This document shows, piece after piece, positions 57,939 to 64,000 of a stretch of DNA of 64,000 bases. Every line of letters begins with the position of its first letter. Position 1 is the stretch's first letter. Below the pieces are notes generated by a model. It made no database searches, had not been told where the DNA came from, and worked only from the letters and a program-made list of their open reading frames with translations. Made by a program: the position numbers and the translations under genes. The DNA is taken from the NCBI RefSeq assembly GCF_002197645.1, contig NZ_CP021874.1, positions 1,364,001 to 1,428,000 on the forward strand, given 5' to 3'. Source of the DNA: Enterococcus wangshanyuanii. Lineage in GTDB: Bacteria; Bacillota; Bacilli; Lactobacillales; Enterococcaceae.

Positions 57939-58021
57939 TTATTCCTAGATCACTTAATCAGTGAACCTATCTTTGAATAGACCAATGATTTTTATTGTCT
58001 ATTCTCCTTCCTTTTTTAGAA

Positions 58022-58444
58022 TCAGTCGATCCTTCCATTCATTGGATGATCTTCATTAAATTGAAACAAATCCCATAAATTACCATATAAATCCTTGAAT
58101 ACTGCGACAGTTCCATAATCTGCTTGCTTAGGTTCCCGAACAAATTCGATTCCTTTTTCAAGCATCTTCTGATAATCTCTAAAGAAATCATCCGTGCCTA
58201 AAAATAGAAAAACTCTACCACCTGACTGATTTCCGATAAATTCCTTTTGGATCGGCTTTGAGGCTTTTGCTAATAAAACAGTCGTCCCTTGTGAGCCTGG
58301 CGGTGATACAACGATCCATCTTTTGTCTTGTTCAGGCTGGTAGGTATCTTCGATTAAAATAAAATCTAGCTGCTTTGTATAAAAATCGATCGCTGCATCA
58401 TAATCCTCGACAACTAATGCAATGTGGACAATTGCTTGTTTCAT
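58022..58444 (-). CDS. VOC family protein (glyoxalase/dioxygenase superfamily)
   Basis: A 140-residue single VOC module pair: QAIVHIALVVEDYDAAIDFYTKQLDFILIEDTY (first beta-alpha-beta-beta-beta unit) and EFVREPKQADYGTVAVFKDLYGNLWDLFQF (second unit with the terminal metal Glu replaced by Asp/Gln-type DLFQF). Substrate unknown. The gene starts 26 bp after the small membrane protein gene on the same strand, so they may be co-transcribed. Confidence 0.85.
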   Translation of the reverse strand: MKQAIVHIALVVEDYDAAIDFYTKQLDFILIEDTYQPEQDKRWIVVSPPGSQGTTVLLAKASKPIQKEFIGNQSGGRVFLFLGTDDFFRDYQKMLEKGIEFVREPKQADYGTVAVFKDLYGNLWDLFQFNEDHPMNGRID

Positions 58445-58470
58445 TTGTATCCCCTTCTCTCTTTTACTAG

Positions 58471-58791
58471 CTAGTAATCACCTAACAAAAAAATCAAAAA
58501 CAGACACCCGACAAGCATTAACGCAACTAGTAAAAAGTTCACCAATTGTTGTTTTGTTCCACCGACATAATCTGGTGATTCATGTTTATAGGTTGGGTTA
58601 ACACTTTTGATATTGTAATCTAAGCTACTTCTAGAAAAAACATCCGACGGCAGCATGAATAAGAACATGACCGCATATTCACCACCTATGATATATAATG
58701 CGTGAACCTTCATAAAAAAACTAATCACAAAACCAATCAACACCGGTACCGCCATTAACAAAAAAGAAAACAGCACTCTTCTTTTATTCAT
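58471..58791 (-). CDS. Small membrane protein, unknown function
   Basis: A 106-residue protein with three hydrophobic segments (about 8-26, 32-48 and 85-104) and a polar loop in between (SSLDYNIKSVNPTYKHESPDYVGG). AAAAAGGGG lies upstream of the ATG. I do not recognise the family. It is 26 bp upstream of the VOC gene and divergent from the large ChW protein gene. Confidence 0.6.
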   Translation of the reverse strand: MNKRRVLFSFLLMAVPVLIGFVISFFMKVHALYIIGGEYAVMFLFMLPSDVFSRSSLDYNIKSVNPTYKHESPDYVGGTKQQLVNFLLVALMLVGCLFLIFLLGDY

Positions 58792-59046
58792 AAAAAAACC
58801 CCTTTTTATTCGCGATATTCTACCTCAACATTTTAGATACTTTTTAATAATCTATTATATCATTAAATTTTTATCTCCTTACTATTAGATTTTTTAATTT
58901 ATAACTATTCCCATAACAAACAAGTCTTTTTACTTTTAGCTGATTTTCCTGAGCGCGTTATTGAATCTTACTTTTAAATTATCCTAGTTTAAAAAAACAA
59001 AATAAATTATAATTATGATAGATAAAAAAAGGATGGTTATAAAAAA

Positions 59047-61770
59047 ATGAAAAAGTTTATTTGTCTTCTTTTAACAGGCTTCATCTTTCTAGCTGGAAGT
59101 CCTACAGTGAATGCCACGACGGTTGAATCAAGTGAATCTTCTGGTGAACCAAGCCTCACTACTGAGCAGTCAACTGCATTAGAAAGTACAACGCAAGAAT
59201 CAGACACAACTCCTACTGCAGAAGCAGAGCGTATCCAGTTGCATTTTTCAATGCTTTTTGGGGGAAACTGGGCGCCCTCACTTGATGAACAACAACCGCT
59301 TTTAGGAATAAAAGCAAGTCTGTCCAATCAACAAGTGCAAACGATACCAAATGGAATCACTTATGCACTCGAAACGACTGATGGAAAACAACTAAAAGCA
59401 ACTAATGGAGAGCCGCTGCATTTCAAAGAACACACACTTAAAAATATCTCCTTCATTCTTTCCAATGAATTAGCAGAGAATTATACGATCAAGTATCGTG
59501 TTTATTCTGATAAAGAGCAATGGTCAGAATGGAAAAATGACGGTCAACTAGCTGAAAAAAGCGACCAAGCAACACATATAAAAACGATCGATGCTCGTTT
59601 AGAACAAAAACAAGAGCAGCAAACTCAGACGTCCACTTCAGAAACAGAAGAAATACCGATCGAACCAGAAAGAGTACCTTCCATCTTCTATGAGGGCCAT
59701 ATCAAAGATATCGGCTGGCAAGCACCTGTAAAGGATGGTGCCACTTCTGGTACAACAGGAAAAAAACTACGACTAGAAGGAATAAAGATCACTCTTGAAC
59801 CCTCAGAAATCTCCGGCGGAATTTCTTATAGAACACATGTAAAAGATATCGGCTGGCAACCGTATGTGACAGATGGTGCTATGGCCGGAACAACAGGAAA
59901 AAAATTACAGATAGAAGCTATCCAGATGAAGTTAACTGGAGAATATGCTGAAAAATTCGATGTGTACTATCAAGCGCATTCCGCTCAATTCGGTTGGCTG
60001 GACTGGGCAAAAAATGATCAAATTGCTGGAACTACAGGCTTTTCATTTGATATGCAGGCCATTCGAATCAAACTTGTTCCTAAAAATGGAGCAGCTCCTG
60101 GAGCCACAGATCATCCCGCTATGGTTGCACCTAAGCTCAATTATCAAACTCATGTCCAAACAGTTGGTTGGCAAAATTATGTAAAAAACGGCGCTACTTC
60201 TGGTACAACAGGGCAGAAGTTATCAATCGAAGCATTAAGAGTCAAACTTGAACAGCCTACGTTAAGCGGCGGAGTTTCTTATAGAACACATGTGAAAGAT
60301 ATCGGCTGGCAGAGCTATGTGAATAATGGACTGACCGCAGGAACAACGGGGAAAAAATTACAAGTAGAAGCCGTTCAATTGAAACTGACTGATGAGTATG
60401 CTGAAAAATTCGATATCTATTATCAAGTTCATGCAGCAAATTTTGGGTGGCTGGATTGGGCAAAAAATGATCAAGTGGCTGGAACTACAGGTTTTTCATT
60501 TGGTATCCAAGCCATTCGAATCAAGCTTGTCGTCAAAGGGCAGGCAGCTCCGGGAGCAGTGAAGAAACCTGCGATCAAAACACCTAAATTAACGACTCAA
60601 GCTCATGTAGGAGGTATTGGTTGGCAGCCTCCTGATAATAGCGGAAAGATCATTGGTACAACAGGGCAAAAACGCCAATTGGAAGGTCTTAAGTTTAGTA
60701 TCCCCAACTCCGATTTAAGCGGATCGATCCAATATAATAGTCATATTAAAAATATTGGCTGGCAAGGATTCGTTGCAAATGGCGCTCTTTCTGGAACGAC
60801 AGGTAGAAATCTTCAGATCGAAGCTGTTCAACTTCGGCTAACTGGTGACCTAAAAAAATATTATGATATTTATTATCGCGCCCATGTGCAATCCTTTGGC
60901 TGGCTAGGCTGGACGAAAAATGGGGAAAAGGCCGGCACTTCTGCTTACGGTTATCGCATGGAAGCACTTGAAGTCAAGCTTATCCAAAAGGGAAAATATG
61001 TCCCTTCACTATCGAAAAGCTACCAGCAAAATGATTATGCAGATAAACTAAAAAAAGTACAGCATTTATTGAATACAAAATACAACAGCAGCAGCTTAGG
61101 TATTTATGTTATGCCGGCCAACGGAACAGGTTCTGCTTCCATCAATCCCAATATTGAGTTTGTTGCAGCAAGTACAGGCAAACTCCCAGGTATTTACTAT
61201 ACACAGAAAAAAATAAATTCAGGTGCAATGAAATTATCGCAGCCGCTGCTTTACACTTCCCAAGTGAATTCATTTCGCGGTGCATATTCTCCCGACGGAG
61301 CAGGTATCATGCCTAAATATGCTGATTACCAATTTTATACGGTCCAAACAGCACTGAGAAATACAATAAAATATTCCGATAATGTCGGCGCTAATTTCTT
61401 AGGTTATTATTCAGCGAATCAATACGACAAACCTTTCCTGAATGAAATAAACGCCCTGACCGGTAGAAACTGGACTAGCTGGACATTACGGGCTAGTGCC
61501 AAACAAAACGCGCAACTGATTCAAGCCATTTATAAACTCGGCGGAGTTGCCAACCAATATTTACAAGATACTGTCTACGATGATCAAAGAATTCCTAAAT
61601 ATTTACCTGTGAAAGTCGGACATAAAATTGGCGATGTAGACGAGTATCGCCATGATGTTGCGATCGTCTATGCAAAGAAACCGTATATTCTTAGTGTAAT
61701 GACAAAAAATTACGTCTCTTATGAAACGATCTCGATTCTCTCAAAAGAGATTTATGCCATCATGAAATAA
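59047..61770 (+). CDS. Secreted ChW-repeat protein with class A beta-lactamase-like serine hydrolase domain
   Basis: A 907-residue exported protein. Residues 1-23 are a signal peptide (cleavage after VNA), followed by a Ser/Thr-rich linker to about 60. A diverged ChW-like region covers about 62-185, then an acidic Gln/Glu linker. Nine clear ChW repeats (Pfam PF07538 type, core IGWQ/FGWL...GTTG) span about 212-660 as three triplets of exactly 151 residues. The C-terminal domain (about 675-907) has the SxxK Ser709-Thr-Gly-Lys712, SDN 777-779 and KTG-like Lys860-Ile-Gly862. The Glu166 equivalent seems absent (DKPFLNE). No LPxTG. It is probably a wall-associated enzyme or sensor; activity is unknown. 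AAGGATGG precedes the ATG; a terminator follows. Confidence 0.9.
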   Translation: MKKFICLLLTGFIFLAGSPTVNATTVESSESSGEPSLTTEQSTALESTTQESDTTPTAEAERIQLHFSMLFGGNWAPSLDEQQPLLGIKASLSNQQVQTIPNGITYALETTDGKQLKATNGEPLHFKEHTLKNISFILSNELAENYTIKYRVYSDKEQWSEWKNDGQLAEKSDQATHIKTIDARLEQKQEQQTQTSTSETEEIPIEPERVPSIFYEGHIKDIGWQAPVKDGATSGTTGKKLRLEGIKITLEPSEISGGISYRTHVKDIGWQPYVTDGAMAGTTGKKLQIEAIQMKLTGEYAEKFDVYYQAHSAQFGWLDWAKNDQIAGTTGFSFDMQAIRIKLVPKNGAAPGATDHPAMVAPKLNYQTHVQTVGWQNYVKNGATSGTTGQKLSIEALRVKLEQPTLSGGVSYRTHVKDIGWQSYVNNGLTAGTTGKKLQVEAVQLKLTDEYAEKFDIYYQVHAANFGWLDWAKNDQVAGTTGFSFGIQAIRIKLVVKGQAAPGAVKKPAIKTPKLTTQAHVGGIGWQPPDNSGKIIGTTGQKRQLEGLKFSIPNSDLSGSIQYNSHIKNIGWQGFVANGALSGTTGRNLQIEAVQLRLTGDLKKYYDIYYRAHVQSFGWLGWTKNGEKAGTSAYGYRMEALEVKLIQKGKYVPSLSKSYQQNDYADKLKKVQHLLNTKYNSSSLGIYVMPANGTGSASINPNIEFVAASTGKLPGIYYTQKKINSGAMKLSQPLLYTSQVNSFRGAYSPDGAGIMPKYADYQFYTVQTALRNTIKYSDNVGANFLGYYSANQYDKPFLNEINALTGRNWTSWTLRASAKQNAQLIQAIYKLGGVANQYLQDTVYDDQRIPKYLPVKVGHKIGDVDEYRHDVAIVYAKKPYILSVMTKNYVSYETISILSKEIYAIMK
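59680..61030 (+). repeat. Three 453-bp super-repeats within the ChW gene
   Basis: The equivalent His codons of repeats 1, 4 and 7 lie at 59698, 60151 and 60604, exactly 453 bp (151 codons) apart. Each unit has three ChW repeats of types A, B and C. Units 1 and 2 are the most alike (YAEKFDxYYQ, FGWLDWAKNDQ, AAPGA shared), suggesting recent duplication or gene conversion. Confidence 0.9.
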
Positions 61771-61800
61771 CTCACTGCAACATAAAATCGACAACTAAAA

Positions 61801-61842
61801 AAGAACCTTTGATTATTTTTGATTGATAATCAAAGGTTCTTC
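61801..61842. terminator. Bidirectional terminator between the ChW gene and the second BceB-like gene
   Basis: AAGAACCTTTGATTAT/ATAATCAAAGGTTCTT stem followed by CTTTTTTTATT on the plus strand; the minus strand also has T-rich sequence (TTTTTTAG). The genes converge here. Confidence 0.85.
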
Positions 61843-61876
61843 TTTTTTTATTCGACTAAATGAATGCAATAGGTAC

Positions 61877-63871
61877 TTAACCTCTGACTTTTCGTTCAAC
61901 GATCTGATAATACACTTTCGACGTTTGCCAGTACATCAGTAAATAAAGTAGGAAAAAGCTAAAGACTGTAATAAAGCACACAAGCATGAAAAATTTCCAG
62001 TCAGTCAATCCAAATAAAACTAATAATTTTCGCATCAGCGGAAAAGCAAACGCTAAGTGCAGTGCTGCTAAGCCAATCGGAAAAAAGAAAACCATCAAGA
62101 TTTGACTACGAATCGTCTGCTGTACTTCTTGATGACTCATCCCCACACGCTGCATGATATCGTAACGGCCTTGATCTTCAGTCCCTTCTGACACTTGTTT
62201 ATAGTAGATGATGATTCCTGCTGCTAGCGTAAATGTTAACCCAAAAATGATCCCCATAAAAAGAAAGCCGCCAATGAATGAAAGAGAATCTTCTCTGTCT
62301 AAGTCGATTGAAGAAAAATCAAGCTCTGTTGATTGCCGTTTTAATAATTCCCGTGCAGCAGTTCCAAATGCTAAACGATTCTCTTGGCTTCCTTCAAGGT
62401 TTGCATAAAGAGAATAACTTACACCTTTTGCACTTTTTTCAGGTAATGAACTGATCAACGCTGCAATCTGTTCCTCATCTTTGAAAATCATAAAGAATGT
62501 ATCGACTAAACCGTAATCACTCTGCTGTAAAAATTCGATCTTGTCGATCTGTTTCTTGATCTTATACGTATGATCAGCAATAGTGATCGCTGTTTGTTTA
62601 TAGGTTCCAGTCAACATATAGACTGCAATTTCATTATCCGCTAAAGCTATTTTTTCCTCCGTTAATCGATTATATTCCGCCTCAGTAATAAAGGTAAACA
62701 TAGCAGAATCAACGAAAGCTGTCTCCCCCATTTCACCAACAAATCCTTCATAGATGCCTGTTGCTTTTTTAGACAATAGTACACTGTTATCTACCTGTAA
62801 TAATTTATTATCATGCAATTTAACATCCTGTTCCTCTGCCAGATGGACAAGTTCGTTATTGATACTTTCCATTTGTGCTTTGGTAAATTGTTGGCCTTTA
62901 GCCCCAATAGTCATATCAAATGGATTACGATTTTGCAATACATTTTCCATACCAAAATATAAGCTGGCTGTCGTCGCTATCGTCACTAGTACCATCGTGC
63001 AAAGAATACAAATACTTGCTAGACCAGCCGCATTTTGTTTCATTCGATAAATCATACTTGAGACAGAAATAAAATGATTGGGTCGATAATAGTAGCGTTT
63101 GTTTTTCTTCAATACTTTCAAAATGGCAATACTGCTGGCCGTAAACAAGGCATAGGTTCCAATAATGACAAGTACAACCGCAATAAAAAAGAGATAAATC
63201 GCACTGATCGGTGATTGGATCGTAACAGATATATAATAACCACTTCCTATACAAAGAAGTCCGATGATAGCCGTTAGCCATTTTGTTTTAGGCTCTTTTT
63301 CACCATATTGTGAGCCCTGAAGCAGTTCAATCGGATTAGCTAAACGCAGCTGTAAAACATTCCACGAAAAAAGTAGAGTATAAATAATAAAAAATAATCC
63401 AATGACATAGAGAATACTTTGGAAGGAAAAATCATAGATAAATTGCTCTCCTAGTTGCGTCATTTTCTTTAATGCTAAAAAACAGAATTTAGCAAACACA
63501 GACCCAATGATCGTTCCACAGATGATAGTGATAAAATAGGATAGAACAGTTTCACAAAATAGCATCTGTCTTAACTCTTTTTTGCCCATTCCTAAAATGT
63601 TATACAGTCCTAGTTCTTTTTTCCGTTGCTTTAACAAGAAACTATTTGTGTATAGAGAAAAGATAATCGTAAAAATCAAGATTACATATTGCCCAAAGCC
63701 AAAAAGTTGTTTCGCTGATTCAGCTGATGGTAAAGTATTCATCCCTTTGTTTTTCACTAAAACTTGCAGGATCACATTGATTACAACTAAAAAGATCATT
63801 GATAGTAAAAAAGGAAGATAAACTTTTCTATTTTTTTTCAAATTGGTTATCGCCAAATTAACATAGAACAT
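61877..63871 (-). CDS. FtsX-like ABC transporter permease (BceB family), second copy
   Basis: A 664-residue permease. N-terminus MFYVNLAITNLKKNRKVYLPFLLSMIF is typical. Ten hydrophobic segments; the large extracytoplasmic domain between segments 7 and 8 covers about residues 310-540. Paralogue of the 40-kb permease, not identical. GGAGG lies inside the end of the ATPase gene and TAA is followed by GG then ATG, so the two are translationally coupled. The substrate is unknown; antimicrobial-peptide sensing or resistance is the usual role. Confidence 0.88.
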   Translation of the reverse strand: MFYVNLAITNLKKNRKVYLPFLLSMIFLVVINVILQVLVKNKGMNTLPSAESAKQLFGFGQYVILIFTIIFSLYTNSFLLKQRKKELGLYNILGMGKKELRQMLFCETVLSYFITIICGTIIGSVFAKFCFLALKKMTQLGEQFIYDFSFQSILYVIGLFFIIYTLLFSWNVLQLRLANPIELLQGSQYGEKEPKTKWLTAIIGLLCIGSGYYISVTIQSPISAIYLFFIAVVLVIIGTYALFTASSIAILKVLKKNKRYYYRPNHFISVSSMIYRMKQNAAGLASICILCTMVLVTIATTASLYFGMENVLQNRNPFDMTIGAKGQQFTKAQMESINNELVHLAEEQDVKLHDNKLLQVDNSVLLSKKATGIYEGFVGEMGETAFVDSAMFTFITEAEYNRLTEEKIALADNEIAVYMLTGTYKQTAITIADHTYKIKKQIDKIEFLQQSDYGLVDTFFMIFKDEEQIAALISSLPEKSAKGVSYSLYANLEGSQENRLAFGTAARELLKRQSTELDFSSIDLDREDSLSFIGGFLFMGIIFGLTFTLAAGIIIYYKQVSEGTEDQGRYDIMQRVGMSHQEVQQTIRSQILMVFFFPIGLAALHLAFAFPLMRKLLVLFGLTDWKFFMLVCFITVFSFFLLYLLMYWQTSKVYYQIVERKVRG

Positions 63872-63873
63872 CC

Positions 63874-64000
63874 TTAGACCTCCTTCGTTAATAATGCGGT
63901 CATCGTTTCCGAAATCATCGTTAGAAATTGATCGTTCGTTTGATGTCCACGATGTAGCTGATTAAACACCTGACCATCTTTGATAAACAAGATCCGATTG
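63874..64000 (-). CDS. ABC transporter ATPase (BceA family), C-terminal fragment at window edge
   Basis: The last 41 codons of an ATPase read NRILFIKDGQVFNQLHRGH...LTMISETMTALLTKEV and stop two bases before the permease ATG. RILFIKDGQV matches the strand after the switch His in BceA-type ATPases. The 5' part lies outside the window, so this is truncated by the window and not by mutation. Confidence 0.85.
   Translation of the reverse strand, partial: NRILFIKDGQVFNQLHRGHQTNDQFLTMISETMTALLTKEV

Noticed and set aside
61168..61640. Functional class A beta-lactamase resistance gene
   Set aside because: The Glu166 position seems substituted and the domain is fused to nine ChW repeats; resistance cannot be claimed.
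59047..61770. LPxTG-anchored surface protein
   Set aside because: The C-terminus ends in the hydrolase domain (KEIYAIMK) with no LPxTG, hydrophobic tail or charged end.

Overview
The window reads as chromosomal DNA of a low-GC Gram-positive coccus, most likely Enterococcus. The grounds are the cggR-gap-pgk-tpiA-eno glycolytic cluster, a bifunctional Rel next to dtd, a complete comG competence-pilus operon ahead of ackA, a cydABDC cluster beside a prenyl diphosphate synthase, MenA and a type II NADH dehydrogenase, AGGAGG-type ribosome binding sites and dense T-tailed terminators. The species cannot be fixed from the sequence alone. Most genes lie on the minus strand. Both ends cut into neighbouring loci: a partial ABC ATPase runs off the right edge.

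Layout. 0.1-7 kb: DUF975 membrane protein, then the glycolytic operon with its CggR regulator (transcribed cggR to eno). 7-12.7 kb: YitT-family membrane protein, ankyrin-repeat lipoprotein, and hisS-aspS behind an Asp-type T-box. A stretch of degenerate tandem repeats separates the T-box from hisS. 12.8-19.1 kb: dtd, rel, a degenerate DeoC-like protein, rsmE, prmA, a DUF3013 protein and a 3-methyladenine DNA glycosylase. 19.3-21.9 kb (plus strand): rarA, a 6S RNA gene, a small membrane protein and a UspA protein. 21.9-28.2 kb: ackA, a YtxK-like methyltransferase and comGA-GG. 28.2-30.2 kb: a noncoding island with a dispersed repeat and a candidate small RNA, then an APC permease. 30.3-38.8 kb: an L-ascorbate PTS and catabolic operon (ulaG-C-A-B-D-E-F), with a divergent unknown membrane protein, a DeoR regulator and a LysR regulator. 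38.9-46.1 kb: rlmN, a BceAB-like ABC transporter, a GntR/UTRA regulator and ftsK. 46.2-55.8 kb: an aerobic respiration block (NDH-2, MenA, long-chain prenyl diphosphate synthase, cytochrome bd and CydDC). 56.2-58.8 kb: small metabolic genes. 59.0-61.8 kb: a large secreted protein made of ChW repeats joined to a class A beta-lactamase-like serine hydrolase domain. 61.9-64 kb: a second BceAB-like transporter, partial.

How the parts work together. The glycolytic cluster encodes the triose part of glycolysis under CggR. AckA makes ATP from acetyl phosphate. The ula operon turns external L-ascorbate into D-xylulose-5-phosphate and carries a cre-like site over its promoter. NDH-2, demethylmenaquinone-type quinone synthesis and cytochrome bd form a short respiratory chain. 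Rel, UspA and 6S RNA belong to starvation and stress control.

The least expected items are the ChW/serine-hydrolase protein with its 453-bp super-repeats, a candidate small RNA at 28.5 kb with three stem-loops and a strong terminator, 46-bp tandem repeats upstream of cydA, and repeats between the T-box and hisS. All functional calls come from reading motifs by eye; no database search was run.
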